Notes under the pieces: generated by a model
The model's input: only the letters and a program-made list of their open reading frames with translations
Database searches by the model: none
What the model was told of the DNA's origin: nothing
Position numbers and translations under genes: made by a program
NCBI RefSeq assembly: GCF_003312875.1
Contig: NZ_CP015163.1
Location: forward strand, 1,426,001 to 1,490,000
Direction: 5' to 3'
Length of the DNA stretch: 64,000 nt
DNA from: Amycolatopsis albispora
GTDB lineage: Bacteria > Actinomycetota > Actinomycetes > Mycobacteriales > Pseudonocardiaceae
Shown here: positions 54,510 to 63,379 of the stretch, in pieces
Numbering within the stretch: the first letter of the stretch is position 1
How the letters are laid out: each line of letters opens with the position of its first letter

Positions 54510-55082
54510 GTGGAGACCTCCGACCAGTCGGTGCGAGACCTGCTGGCGGCGAACATCAAGCGGGCCAGGGCGGACCGCGGGTTGTCGCTGTCGGAGCTGT
54601 CGCGCCGGTCGTCGATCGGCAAGGCGACGCTGTCGCAGCTCGAATCGGGCGCCGGGAACCCGACCATCGAGACGGTGTTCAGCCTCTCGCGCGCGCTGGA
54701 GCTGCCGATCTCGGACCTGCTCGAAGGCGGGCGCGGCGAGATGACCGTCGTGCGCGGCGACGAGCAGGAGGTGCTCGCCGGGGAGGCCGTGGAACTTCGC
54801 CTGCTGCGGCGGATCGAGGACGGCGGGCTGATCGTCGAGGTGTACGACCAGCGTGTGCGCGGCACGGCGCGGCAGCGGTCGCTCGGGCACGTGGGCACCG
54901 AGCACACCATCGTGCAGGCGGGCAAACTGCGCGTCGAGGTCGGTGACAGCGCGGCGGAACTGGGGCCGGGCGATTCGGTCGCTTTCGACGCGTCGATCCC
55001 GCACAGCTACCAGGCGATCGGCGGCGAGGTGCGCTCGGTCCTCCTGCTGCAGTACCGCGGCACCGGGCCGCACGTGTGTTGA
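54510..55082 (+). CDS. XRE-cupin transcriptional regulator
   Basis: 190 residues. N-terminal Cro/C1 HTH at about 12-68 (IKRARADRGLSLSELSRRSS, GKATLSQLESGAGNPTIETV) and a C-terminal cupin barrel at about 110-185 (GHVGTEHTIVQAGKLRVEVG, LGPGDSVAFDASIPHSY). Such regulators bind small ligands in the cupin and control amino-acid and polyamine catabolism. It lies directly before the hydroxyproline operon, whose -35 box overlaps its stop codon, so it is the probable regulator. TATAGT (54454-54459) is a likely -10 for its own promoter. Start is GTG 54510 after AAAGGCGG. Confidence 0.92.
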   Translation: METSDQSVRDLLAANIKRARADRGLSLSELSRRSSIGKATLSQLESGAGNPTIETVFSLSRALELPISDLLEGGRGEMTVVRGDEQEVLAGEAVELRLLRRIEDGGLIVEVYDQRVRGTARQRSLGHVGTEHTIVQAGKLRVEVGDSAAELGPGDSVAFDASIPHSYQAIGGEVRSVLLLQYRGTGPHVC

Positions 55083-55132
55083 CAGGCGCGCCACCGGCGG
55101 CCTAGCTTCGACAGCGTTCGGGTCAGCGAACG
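55079..55132 (+). promoter_or_regulatory. promoter and inverted repeat before the hydroxyproline operon
   Basis: TTGACA (55079-55084) and TAGCTT (55103-55108) are 18 bases apart. Just downstream CGTTCG (55115-55120) and CGAACG (55127-55132) form a 6-bp inverted repeat with a 6-base spacer. CGAACG also occurs at 54491-54496 before the XRE-cupin gene, so it may be the half-site of that regulator. Confidence 0.65.
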
Positions 55133-55143
55133 GTGGAGGTTCG

Positions 55144-56295
55144 GTGTACGGAACGCGGGCGGTGGTGATCGGCGCCGGGATCGTCGGCGCCGCCTGTGCC
55201 CGCGAGTTGTCCGCCGAAGGCTTCCGCGTGACCGTGGTCGATCGCGGGCACCCCGGCGGCGCGACCACCGCACACGGCGAGGGCAACGTGCTGGTCTCCG
55301 ACAAGGGCCCCGGCCCTGAACTGGAACTGGCCAGGTTGTCGCGCCGGCTGTGGCCGGAAATCCTGGACGGGCTGCCAGGTACCGACGCCGTCGAGTGGGA
55401 CGCCAAGGGCGGAATCGTCGTCGCCACCACGGAAGCCGGGGCTCGCGCGCTGACCGGGTTCGCCGATGGCCAGCGGAACGCCGGCATCCTTGCCGAACCG
55501 CTCGACGCGGCCGCGCTCGCCGAAGCCGAACCGCGGCTGACCCGCGAAGTCACCGCGGCGATCCACTACCCGGAAGACGCTCAGGTGCAGCCCGTCGCCG
55601 CCGCCACCGCACTGCTCGCCGCCTCGGGCGCCACCCTGCGCACCGGCTGTAACGTGACCGGACCGCTCACCGATTCCGGGTGCCTCAACGGAATCCGCAC
55701 CACGGCCGGTGACCTGCCCGCCGACCTGGTGGTGAACGCCGCCGGGCCGTGGGCGGGAGAGGTGGCCGGTGTGCTCGGCGCGCCGATCGACGTCCGGCCG
55801 CGCCGGGGCGAGGTGCTGGTGACCACGCCGATGCCGCCGACCGTGTTCCACAAGGTCTACGACGCGGACTACGTGGGCGCGGTCGTCAGCGATGCGGCCG
55901 GGCTGCGGACCTCCGCCGTGGTCGAGTCGACCAAGGCGGGCACCATCCTGCTCGGTTCCTCCCGGCGCCAGGTCGGCTTCGACGGCCGCCTGCACATCCC
56001 GGCGCTCTCCGCGATCGCCGCCAAGGCGCTGCGGTTGTTCCCGGGACTCGCGGGCGTGCCGGTGATGCGCGCGTACGGCGGTTTCCGGCCCTACGTACCG
56101 GACCACCTGCCGGTGATCGGCGCCGATCCGCGGCTGCCAGGGCTGTGGCACGCGACCGGGCACGAAGGTGCCGGGATCGGCCTGTCCGCAGGCACCGGCC
56201 GCGTGCTGCGCGACCTGGTTGCCGGGCGGAAACCGGAAATCGAGGTCGGACCGTTCCGGGTGGACCGCCCGGCGGTGCTGGGAGGTGCCCGATGA
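55144..56295 (+). CDS. D-hydroxyproline dehydrogenase, FAD catalytic subunit (DadA-like)
   Basis: 383 residues. FAD-binding RAVVIGAGIVGAACARELSA at the N-terminus and the DAO fold: VVNAAGPWAGEVAGVLGAPI near 198, VRPRRGEVLVTTPMPPTVFH, and RAYGGFRPYVPDHLPVIGAD then GHEGAGIGLSAGTGRVLRDL near the end. It matches the beta subunit of heteromeric hydroxyproline/sarcosine-type dehydrogenases, oxidising cis-4-hydroxy-D-proline to pyrroline-4-hydroxy-2-carboxylate. The two next genes encode the 2Fe-2S and NAD(P)/FAD-like subunits, and all three are coupled by 4-base overlaps. GTG 55144 follows GGTGGAGG. Confidence 0.88.
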   Translation: MYGTRAVVIGAGIVGAACARELSAEGFRVTVVDRGHPGGATTAHGEGNVLVSDKGPGPELELARLSRRLWPEILDGLPGTDAVEWDAKGGIVVATTEAGARALTGFADGQRNAGILAEPLDAAALAEAEPRLTREVTAAIHYPEDAQVQPVAAATALLAASGATLRTGCNVTGPLTDSGCLNGIRTTAGDLPADLVVNAAGPWAGEVAGVLGAPIDVRPRRGEVLVTTPMPPTVFHKVYDADYVGAVVSDAAGLRTSAVVESTKAGTILLGSSRRQVGFDGRLHIPALSAIAAKALRLFPGLAGVPVMRAYGGFRPYVPDHLPVIGADPRLPGLWHATGHEGAGIGLSAGTGRVLRDLVAGRKPEIEVGPFRVDRPAVLGGAR

Positions 56296-56561
56296 GCCCG
56301 CGGCCGATCCGGCTGACCATCGACGGCGAACCGGTGTCCGGAATGGACGGTCAGACCATCGCCGGGGTGTTGCTGGCGTCGGGGCGGAAAGCGTGGCGCA
56401 CCGATCCGGCCGGGCAGCCGCGCGGGGTCTTCTGCGGCATCGGCGTCTGCTTCGACTGCGTGGTGACCGTCAACGCGCTGCGCGACGTGCGAGCCTGCCG
56501 ACGCCGTGCCCGCGAAGGCGACGACGTGCGCACGCAGTCCAGAGTGGATGGTGAGCGGTGA
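56292..56561 (+). CDS. D-hydroxyproline dehydrogenase, [2Fe-2S] small subunit
   Basis: 89 residues, ferredoxin-like (Fer2_4 type). VFCGIGVCFDCVVTVN gives three cluster cysteines and VRACRRRAREGD the fourth. In heteromeric hydroxyproline and sarcosine dehydrogenases this subunit passes electrons between flavins. Start ATG 56292 overlaps the upstream stop (ATGA), and its end overlaps the next gene by four bases (GTGA). Confidence 0.92.
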   Translation: MSPRPIRLTIDGEPVSGMDGQTIAGVLLASGRKAWRTDPAGQPRGVFCGIGVCFDCVVTVNALRDVRACRRRAREGDDVRTQSRVDGER

Positions 56562-57919
56562 AGCACGTGGTGGTGATCGGTGCCGGTCCGGCCGGAATGG
56601 CGGCGGCCGCGGCGGCGTTGCGAGCCGGGGCCGTGGTGACGGTGCTCGATTCGGCCGAGGAGCCCGGGGGCCAGTATCACCGCAGGCCGCTGGGCGCACG
56701 GTACCGGGCGGCGAAGGCGTTCGACCGGGTGCTCGGCCATCCGCGCTGCACGTGGCGAGCGGACACCTCGGTGTGGGCGCTGGAACGCCGCGACGGCCGG
56801 GCGCCACTGGTGCACGCGTTGCGCGGGGTCGCCGACGGCGCGGACCGGGAAGCCGTGTGCCTCGACCCGGATGCCCTGGTGCTGGCCACCGGGGCACATG
56901 ACCGGGTGCTGCCGTTCCCCGGCTGGACGCTGCCCGGGGTGTTCACCGCGGGGGCGGCGCAGGCGCTGGCGAAGGGCGAGCGCGTGGCCGTCGGCCAGCA
57001 CGTCGTGGTCTCGGGTACCGGCCCGTTCCTGCTCCCGGTGGCCGCGTCACTGCTTCAAGTCGGAGCCCGCGTCGAAGCGGTACTGGAAGCCAACCAGCCA
57101 CGAACGATCCTCCGGGGATGGGCCCAAGACCTCAGCGAACTGGTGCCGCACACCGGGAAGGCGGCGCGGCTCGCCCGGTACGCGGCCGGTCAGCTCCGGC
57201 ACCGCGTGCCCTACCGGATGGGGCAGGCGGTGGTCGAAGCCCGCGGCGACGGCCGCGTGGAGGAGGTCGTGGTGGCGCGGCTGCGGGCGGACTGGTCGAT
57301 CGTGCCCGGAACCGAACGCACGCTGACCGCGGACGCGGTGTGTGTCGGCCACGGGTTCAGCGCGCAGCTCGAACTCCCCGTGGCCGCCGGGTGCGAGCTG
57401 GCCGGTGACACCGTGCGCGTGGACGGCGATCAGCGGACCACCCAGCCCGGGGTGTTCGCCGCCGGGGAGATCACCGGGATCGCCGGTCAGCCGTCCGCTG
57501 TGGACAGTGGAACGGTGGCGGGCTGGCTTGCCGCCGGGGGCGCGCCCGCCGAGATCGCCGGTGCATTGCGGCGGCGGGATCGCGGCCGCGCCTTCGGGCG
57601 ACGGCTCGCCGAAGCCCATCCGATCGGTGACGGTTGGGCGGGCTGGCTGCGACCGGACACGGTGATCTGCCGCTGCGAAGCCGTCGACCACGCGTGCCTG
57701 ACCCGCGCGCTCGCCGACCCGGTGACCGCCGGCGCGCGCTCGGTGAAGCTGTCCACCCGCGCGGGGCTCGGCCCCTGCCAGGGCCGGATCTGCGGGCCCG
57801 CCGTCGCCGCGCTCACCACCGCGGCCGGTGCCGAAGCGGCCGGTGCGCACCACCGGCCGATCGCCCAGCCCATCCGGCTGGGCGAGCTGGCGAACCAGCG
57901 AACAGAGGAGAACCGTTGA
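56558..57919 (+). CDS. D-hydroxyproline dehydrogenase, FAD/NAD(P)-binding large subunit
   Basis: 453 residues. VVVIGAGPAGMAAAAAALRA (dinucleotide fold), LVLATGAHDRVLPFPGWTLP near 105, VVSGTGPFLLPVAASLL near 150 (second fold), and AAGEITGIAGQPSAVDSGTV. The C-terminus has a BFD-like iron-sulfur motif: VICRCEAVDHACL (near 368) and GLGPCQGRICGPAV (near 405), four cysteines in two pairs. It matches the alpha subunit of hydroxyproline/opine/sarcosine-type oxidases. GTG start in a 4-base overlap; the stop overlaps the next TTG start. Confidence 0.9.
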   Translation: MKHVVVIGAGPAGMAAAAAALRAGAVVTVLDSAEEPGGQYHRRPLGARYRAAKAFDRVLGHPRCTWRADTSVWALERRDGRAPLVHALRGVADGADREAVCLDPDALVLATGAHDRVLPFPGWTLPGVFTAGAAQALAKGERVAVGQHVVVSGTGPFLLPVAASLLQVGARVEAVLEANQPRTILRGWAQDLSELVPHTGKAARLARYAAGQLRHRVPYRMGQAVVEARGDGRVEEVVVARLRADWSIVPGTERTLTADAVCVGHGFSAQLELPVAAGCELAGDTVRVDGDQRTTQPGVFAAGEITGIAGQPSAVDSGTVAGWLAAGGAPAEIAGALRRRDRGRAFGRRLAEAHPIGDGWAGWLRPDTVICRCEAVDHACLTRALADPVTAGARSVKLSTRAGLGPCQGRICGPAVAALTTAAGAEAAGAHHRPIAQPIRLGELANQRTEENR

Positions 57920-58833
57920 GCACCAAGGCCGATCTGGGCGGCGTTGTGGTGGCGACCGCGCTGCCGTACCGGGAAGACGCACAAGCACCAGCCGGACTCG
58001 CGGTGGACTACGACCGCTACGCCGAGCACTGCCGCTGGCTGATCGACAACGGCTGCCACGGCATCGGGCCGAACGGCTCGCTCGGCGAGTATTCCTCGCT
58101 CACCGACGAAGAACGCCGCCGCGTGGCGCAGACCGCCATCGAGGCCGTCGGCAATGACGGCAAGGTGGTGGTCGGCGTGCACGGTGTCGGCTCGCACCAG
58201 GCGAAGCACTGGGCCGAACTCGCCGCCGAGGACGGCGCACACGGGGTGCTGTGCCTGCCGCCGACGATGTACCGGGCCAACCGAGGCGAGGTCGTGGCGC
58301 ACTTCGAAGCGGTGGCTTCGGTGGGCCTGCCGGTGATGGTCTACAACAACCCGCACGACACCAAGGTCGATCTCACCCCCGACCTGCTCGGCGAACTGGC
58401 TGGCATCGAGCACATCACCGCGGTCAAGGAGTTCTCCGGAGACGTGCGGCGGGTGCTGGAGATCAAGGAGCACGCGCCGGACCTGGCGGTGATCAGCGGG
58501 GCCGACGACGTCGCGCTGGAGATGCTGCTGATGGGCTCCACCGGCTGGTTCGCCGGGTTCCCGAACGTGTTCCCCGCCGAGTCGGTCGAGCTGTACGAAC
58601 TGGCCGTCCGCGGCGAGCTGACGCGCGCCCGCGCGCGGTACGAACCGCTGGTGGCCGCGTTCCGCTGGGACTCGCGCACCGAGTTCGTCCAGGCGATCAA
58701 GCTGGGCATGGACCTGGCCGGCCGGTACGGCGGCCCGTGCCGGCCACCACGCGGGCCGCTGGTCCCGGCACACGACGAACGGGTGCGGGCCGACCTGGCG
58801 CGCGCGATGGACGCGCTGGCGAGGCGGTCCTGA
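57916..58833 (+). CDS. DHDPS-family lyase, likely 1-pyrroline-4-hydroxy-2-carboxylate deaminase
   Basis: 305 residues. Class I aldolase-type barrel with the DapA family motifs: HGIGPNGSLGEYSSLTDEER near 48, MVYNNPHDT with the conserved tyrosine near 140, and HITAVKEFSGD with the Schiff-base lysine at 171. In hydroxyproline catabolism this family converts pyrroline-4-hydroxy-2-carboxylate to 2-oxoglutarate semialdehyde and ammonia. Flanking dehydrogenase and epimerase genes fix this role over dihydrodipicolinate synthase. The start is TTG 57916, in a 4-base overlap, with AGAGGAG five bases upstream. No semialdehyde dehydrogenase gene is in the window. Confidence 0.88.
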   Translation: MSTKADLGGVVVATALPYREDAQAPAGLAVDYDRYAEHCRWLIDNGCHGIGPNGSLGEYSSLTDEERRRVAQTAIEAVGNDGKVVVGVHGVGSHQAKHWAELAAEDGAHGVLCLPPTMYRANRGEVVAHFEAVASVGLPVMVYNNPHDTKVDLTPDLLGELAGIEHITAVKEFSGDVRRVLEIKEHAPDLAVISGADDVALEMLLMGSTGWFAGFPNVFPAESVELYELAVRGELTRARARYEPLVAAFRWDSRTEFVQAIKLGMDLAGRYGGPCRPPRGPLVPAHDERVRADLARAMDALARRS

Positions 58834-59834
58834 TGCGCTCGATCCGGACGCTGACCGCGGTCGACTCGCACACCGAGGGCATGCCGACCCGGGTGATCAC
58901 CGGGGGAGTGGCGCCGATCCCGGGTGACACCATGGCCGCGCGCCGCCGCCACTTCATCGACCACCTCGACGACCTCCGGCGGTTCCTGGTCGACGAGCCA
59001 CGCGGGCACCCGGCGATGAGCGGGGCGATCCTGCAGCCGCCGGCCCGGCCCGACGCCGACTGGGGCGTGCTCTACGTCGAGGTCAGCGGGGTGCTGCCGA
59101 TGTGCGGGCACGGCACCATCGGGGTGGCCACCGTGCTGGTGGAGACCGGCATGGTGCCGGTGACCGAGCCGGAAACCGTGGTGCGGCTGGACACCCCGGC
59201 CGGGCTGGTGCACGCCAGGGTCGAGGTGCGCGACGGCGTGGCCCAGCGCGTGACGCTGCGCAACGTCGACTCGTTCGCCGTCGAACTCGACGCGGTCGCC
59301 GACGTGCCGGGCATCGGCGAGGTCCGGTACGACCTGGCCTACGGCGGCAACTTCTACGCCATCGTGGACCTGGCGAGCATCGGCCTGCCGTTCGACCGGG
59401 CACGCAAGAACGACATTCTCGACGCCGGGCTGCGCATCATGGCCGCGGTCAACGAGCGGAACCGGCCGCGGCACCCGGTAGACGAGCACATCGGCGGCTG
59501 CAAGCACGTGCAGTTCCTCGCCCCCGGCTCGGACGCGCGGCACTCACGCAACGCCATGGCCATCCACCCCGGCTGGTTCGACCGGTCGCCGTGCGGCACC
59601 GGCACGTCGGCCAGGATGGCGCAGCTGCACGCCCGCGGTGAGCTGCCGCCGCACACCGAGTTCGTCAACGAATCGTTCATCGGCACCAGGTTCACCGGGC
59701 GGCTGCTCGGCACCACCGAGGTCGGCGGGGTGGCGGCGGTGGTGCCCGAGTTCTCCGGCCGCGCCTGGATCACCGGCACCGCGAACTACCTGCTCGACCC
59801 GCGCGACCCGTTCCCCACCGGGTTCGTGCTCTGA
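58833..59834 (+). CDS. 4-hydroxyproline 2-epimerase (proline racemase family)
   Basis: 333 residues. Both catalytic cysteines of the proline racemase fold are present: C91 in LPMCGHGTIGVATVL and C254 in DRSPCGTGTSARMAQ. Two cysteines indicate an epimerase or racemase rather than a trans-3-hydroxyproline dehydratase, which has threonine at the second site. It converts trans-4-hydroxy-L-proline to cis-4-hydroxy-D-proline, the first step of the pathway whose later enzymes precede it. ATG 58833 shares one base with the previous stop. Its 3' end overlaps the convergent TetR gene by 49 bases. Confidence 0.92.
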   Translation: MRSIRTLTAVDSHTEGMPTRVITGGVAPIPGDTMAARRRHFIDHLDDLRRFLVDEPRGHPAMSGAILQPPARPDADWGVLYVEVSGVLPMCGHGTIGVATVLVETGMVPVTEPETVVRLDTPAGLVHARVEVRDGVAQRVTLRNVDSFAVELDAVADVPGIGEVRYDLAYGGNFYAIVDLASIGLPFDRARKNDILDAGLRIMAAVNERNRPRHPVDEHIGGCKHVQFLAPGSDARHSRNAMAIHPGWFDRSPCGTGTSARMAQLHARGELPPHTEFVNESFIGTRFTGRLLGTTEVGGVAAVVPEFSGRAWITGTANYLLDPRDPFPTGFVL

Positions 59835-60406
59835 CCGGTCAGCGTGGCCAGCGTCCGCTTCCACCGCTCGACCACCACCGCGACGTCCGCGTCCGGATCG
59901 ACCACGCGGCTCATCGCGGTGCCGGTGAGCAGGTCGATGGTGAACTGCGCGAGCGTCGGGACGCGGGGATCGCGGTCACCGACATGGGTGATGATGGCGC
60001 GTCGCGCGGAGTCGAACACGCGCCGCTGCACCGGGGCGAGCGCGGCCCGCAGCTCGGGATCGGTGCGCGAGGCGACCCACAGCTCGAGCGCCGCGGCGAA
60101 CGCCGGGCTCTGCAGGTCGCGCCAGACCAGGTCGACCACGCCGTCCCAGCCGCCTTCCGCCGGCGGGTCGGCGTCGAGCACCTGGACGCGGCGGTCCGCG
60201 ATGTCGTCGACCACCGCGGCCATCAGCGCCGCGCGGGTGGGGAAGTGGTGCAGCAGCGTGCCGCGGGCCACGCCCGCCCGCTGCTGCACGGCGCCGACCG
60301 TGGTGGCCGCGTAGCCGCCTTCCAGCAGGCAGGCGTACGCCGCTTCGATCACCCTGGCGCGGGTGGCCGCCGCGCGGTCCTGCCGTGGTGGGCGCACTGT
60401 GGACAC
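59786..60406 (-). CDS. TetR family transcriptional regulator
   Basis: 206 residues. N-terminal TetR HTH at about 12-60: TRARVIEAAYACLLEGGYAA, TTVGAVQQRAGVARGTLLHH, FPTRAALMAAVVDDI. The C-terminal ligand domain (SPAFAALELWVASRTD-type, here FAAALELWVASRTDPELRAA) is all-helical and diverse. It is divergent from the 958-residue lipid-type fusion gene, 63 bases away, and probably represses it and the following acyl-CoA synthetase; fatty-acyl or sterol-derived CoA ligands are typical for such regulators. GTG 60406 is chosen; GTG 60397 is an alternative. Confidence 0.9.
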   Translation of the reverse strand: MSTVRPPRQDRAAATRARVIEAAYACLLEGGYAATTVGAVQQRAGVARGTLLHHFPTRAALMAAVVDDIADRRVQVLDADPPAEGGWDGVVDLVWRDLQSPAFAAALELWVASRTDPELRAALAPVQRRVFDSARRAIITHVGDRDPRVPTLAQFTIDLLTGTAMSRVVDPDADVAVVVERWKRTLATLTGQSTNPVGNGSRGSSR

Positions 60407-60469
60407 CGGGCCACTGTAATGGCACGATCGCCGAACAGTCTGACCGGACTGGTTTGCGGAAGGTGAGCG

Positions 60470-63346
60470 ATGAGCAGGTGGCGTACCGCCAGGACGCTGG
60501 CCGGCGCGCTGGTGCGTGGCGCGTTCGCGCGCTCGCGCGGTGCGGCCCCGGCCGGTCTGCCGGAGGTGCCCGCGCCCGCCGGAATCGACGGTTACGCGCG
60601 CCACGTGACCGCGCGGGGTGCGGTCGCCGCCGAACCCGCCGCGGTGACCGCGCTCGCCCGCGACCTCGACCGCACCCACGAGTGGCTGACCCTGCACGCG
60701 GCCTGGCGGGGTGAACGGCCGGAGCGGATCGAGCCGGGCGCGGAGTTCGTGCAGCAGATCCGGCTGATGGACATCCCCGCGCAGGCGAGGTGGGTGGTCG
60801 AACGGGCGGACGACGACGGGTTCGCGTTGCGCGGGACCGGTCCGATGGGCATCACGCTGGGCCTGTGGTGCACGGTCCGCCCGGCAGCGGACGGCTCGGT
60901 GGTTCGGCTGGACGCCGCGCTGGACGGGTCACCGGTGCGTGGTCCCGTCGGTTCGACGGCCGTGCGCAGTGTCGAGCAGGCACTGACCGACTCACTGGCC
61001 GCGCTCGCGGGGCTCGTGGGCGACGCCCCGGTGCGGCGGCTGTCCGTGCCGAGCGAGCCGATTCACCATGAGCGGACCGGAAAGCTGCTCGATCCGCACA
61101 CCCCCGTGGTGGTCGGTGTCGGGCAGGTGGTCAACCGGACGCCGGACCTGTCCGCACCACGCGAGCCGGTCGATCTGGCCGTCGAAGCCTTGCGCGCGGC
61201 CGCCGCCGACTCGGGCGCGGAGGTGGATCTGCTGGCGCAGGCCGATCTGGTCTACGCGGTGCCGAGTGCTTCGTGGAGTTATCCCGACCAGGCGGGCGCG
61301 GTCGCCGGGCTGGTCGGTGCTTCGCGCGCGACCACCGTGCAGACCAGCGCCCAGGGCGGCGACGGCGGACAGCTCGCGGTCAACGACGCCGCCCAGGAGA
61401 TCGTCGACGGCCGCGCGGACATCGCCGTCATCTCGGGTGCCGAGGCCGGTGCCACGATGGCCGCGCTGACCGGTGAACCCCGCTGGACCCGGCAGCCCGC
61501 GTCGGCCGCGCCCCACCGGAAGATCGGGCTGGACCGGCCCGCCAACAACGAGGCCGAGACGGCCGTGGGACTCGGCGCGCCGATCTTCGTCTACCCGCTG
61601 CTGGAGTCGGCGCTGCGGGGTCGCGAGGGCACCGCGCCCGGCGAGCACCGCGCCCGCATCGCCGCGCTCTGGGCGCGGATGTCGCAGGTGGCCGCCGAAA
61701 ACCCGTACGCGTGGGACCGGACCGCGCGCACGGCGGAGGAGATCGCGACGCCGGGTGAGCGCAACCGGTGGGTCAGCGACCCGTACACCAAGCTCATGTG
61801 CGCCAATCTGCAGGTCGATCTCGCGGCCGCGGTGATCGTGACGAGCGCGGCGGCCGCGCGGGCGGCGGGCATTCCGCAGGACCGCTGGGTTTTTGTGCAC
61901 GCCGGGGCATCGGCCACCGAGGAGTGGTTTGTCTCCGAACGCGCTTCGCTCGCCGAATCCCCGGCCATCGCGGCCGCCGGGGCCGCGGCGCTCGGGCACG
62001 CGGGCGTCAAACCGGCCGACCTTGGCCCGGTGGACCTCTACTCGTGCTTCCCGTCCGCCGTTCAGCTGGCGGCCAACGCGCTCGGCCTGCCGTGGGACGA
62101 CCCGGCACGCCCGCTGACCGTCACCGGCGGGCTCACCTCGGCGGGCGGGCCGGGCAACAACTACGGAACGCACGCGGTGGCGTCGATCGTGCCGCGGCTG
62201 CGGGCCGCGCCGGACGAGGTCGGGCTCACCACGTCGCTGGGCTGGTACGCGACCAAGCACGCGGTCGGCGTCTACTCCGCGACGCCGCCGGACCGGGCGT
62301 TCGCACACCTGCGACCGGCGTTCCCCCGGCCGGCCACCCGGCCCGCACTGACCGAATGGGACGGTGCCGGGGTGGTCGAAGCGGCAACGCTGGTGCACCG
62401 GCGTGACGGCGAACCCGAAGCGATGCTGCTGAGCGTGCTCACCGACGACGGCGCGCGTGTCCTGCTGCGGCGCGAGGAACCGGAACTGCACGGCGTCGAT
62501 CTTGTGCGCCGCCGAGTCCGGCTGGCTGACGGCCGGATCGAGGTGCTCGACGACTCGCGCCACGAACTGCCACCGCCGCCACCCGCGCCCGTGCGCACCG
62601 AACGCCGCGGCACCGGGATCTCGGTGATCACGCTCGACCGGCCCGCCGTCCGCAACGCGGTGAACCGGCGCCTGGCGCTCGCGCTGGAACAGGCGGTGAA
62701 CGACGCCGAAGCCGATCCGGCCGTCCGCGTGCTGGTGCTGACCGGTGCCGGGGGCACGTTCTGCGCTGGCATGGACCTGGCCGAGGCGAACCGCGGTGCC
62801 GTGCCGGTCACCGACCGCCGCGGCCCGCTCGGGCTGACCGCCGAGCCACCCGCCAAGCCGACCATCGCCGCCGTCGAAGGCGCGGCGCTCGCGGGCGGGT
62901 TCGAGCTGGCACTGTGCGCCGACCTGATCGTGGCCGCCGAGGACGCGGTTTTTGGCCTCCCCGAGGCAAAACGCGGTCTGCTGGCGGCCGCGGGCGGGCT
63001 CTGGCGGACGGCGGCCAGGCTGCCCAGGAGCGTCGCGCTCGAACTCGCGCTGGTCGCCGAACCGCTGCCCGCCACCCGGCTCGCCGAACTCGGCCTGGTC
63101 AACCGCGTGGTGCCGCCCGGCACCGCACTCGACGCGGCTCTGGAACTGGCCGACCGCATCGCCGCGAACGCGCCGCTGTCCGTGCGCGTGGGCAAGGAAC
63201 TGATCGACGCCGCGCCCGGCTGGACCGCCGAAGAAGGCTTCGCCCGCCAGAGCGAGCTGGCTGGTCCCGTACTGCTCTCCGACGACGCGCGCGAAGGCGT
63301 CGCGGCCTTCGCGGAGCGGCGCACCCCGGTCTGGACCGGCCGCTGA
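60470..63346 (+). CDS. SRPBCC / thiolase-like TLP1 / enoyl-CoA hydratase three-domain fusion
   Basis: 958 residues joining three units. About 1-195: SRPBCC-type lipid-binding domain (YARHVTARGAVAAEPAAVTA, LRGTGPMGITLGLW). About 205-700: thiolase-like protein type 1 with its OB-like C-terminal domain (TPVVVGVGQVVNRTPDLSAP, TVQTSAQGGDGGQLAVNDAA, TSAGGPGNNYGTHAVASIVP near 555, AMLLSVLTDDGARVLLRREE). The catalytic cysteine of true thiolases is absent in TSAQGGDGG. About 705-958: crotonase (VLTGAGGTFCAGMDL near 760, EGAALAGGFELALCADLIVA, EAKRGLLAAAGGLWR). TLP1 proteins bind CoA but lack thiolase activity; the hydratase part should act on enoyl-CoAs. An acyl-CoA synthetase follows by 33 bases. Confidence 0.85.
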   Translation: MSRWRTARTLAGALVRGAFARSRGAAPAGLPEVPAPAGIDGYARHVTARGAVAAEPAAVTALARDLDRTHEWLTLHAAWRGERPERIEPGAEFVQQIRLMDIPAQARWVVERADDDGFALRGTGPMGITLGLWCTVRPAADGSVVRLDAALDGSPVRGPVGSTAVRSVEQALTDSLAALAGLVGDAPVRRLSVPSEPIHHERTGKLLDPHTPVVVGVGQVVNRTPDLSAPREPVDLAVEALRAAAADSGAEVDLLAQADLVYAVPSASWSYPDQAGAVAGLVGASRATTVQTSAQGGDGGQLAVNDAAQEIVDGRADIAVISGAEAGATMAALTGEPRWTRQPASAAPHRKIGLDRPANNEAETAVGLGAPIFVYPLLESALRGREGTAPGEHRARIAALWARMSQVAAENPYAWDRTARTAEEIATPGERNRWVSDPYTKLMCANLQVDLAAAVIVTSAAAARAAGIPQDRWVFVHAGASATEEWFVSERASLAESPAIAAAGAAALGHAGVKPADLGPVDLYSCFPSAVQLAANALGLPWDDPARPLTVTGGLTSAGGPGNNYGTHAVASIVPRLRAAPDEVGLTTSLGWYATKHAVGVYSATPPDRAFAHLRPAFPRPATRPALTEWDGAGVVEAATLVHRRDGEPEAMLLSVLTDDGARVLLRREEPELHGVDLVRRRVRLADGRIEVLDDSRHELPPPPPAPVRTERRGTGISVITLDRPAVRNAVNRRLALALEQAVNDAEADPAVRVLVLTGAGGTFCAGMDLAEANRGAVPVTDRRGPLGLTAEPPAKPTIAAVEGAALAGGFELALCADLIVAAEDAVFGLPEAKRGLLAAAGGLWRTAARLPRSVALELALVAEPLPATRLAELGLVNRVVPPGTALDAALELADRIAANAPLSVRVGKELIDAAPGWTAEEGFARQSELAGPVLLSDDAREGVAAFAERRTPVWTGR

Positions 63347-63379
63347 CCACCCGAGGAAACGCACGAAACGAGGAGCACC

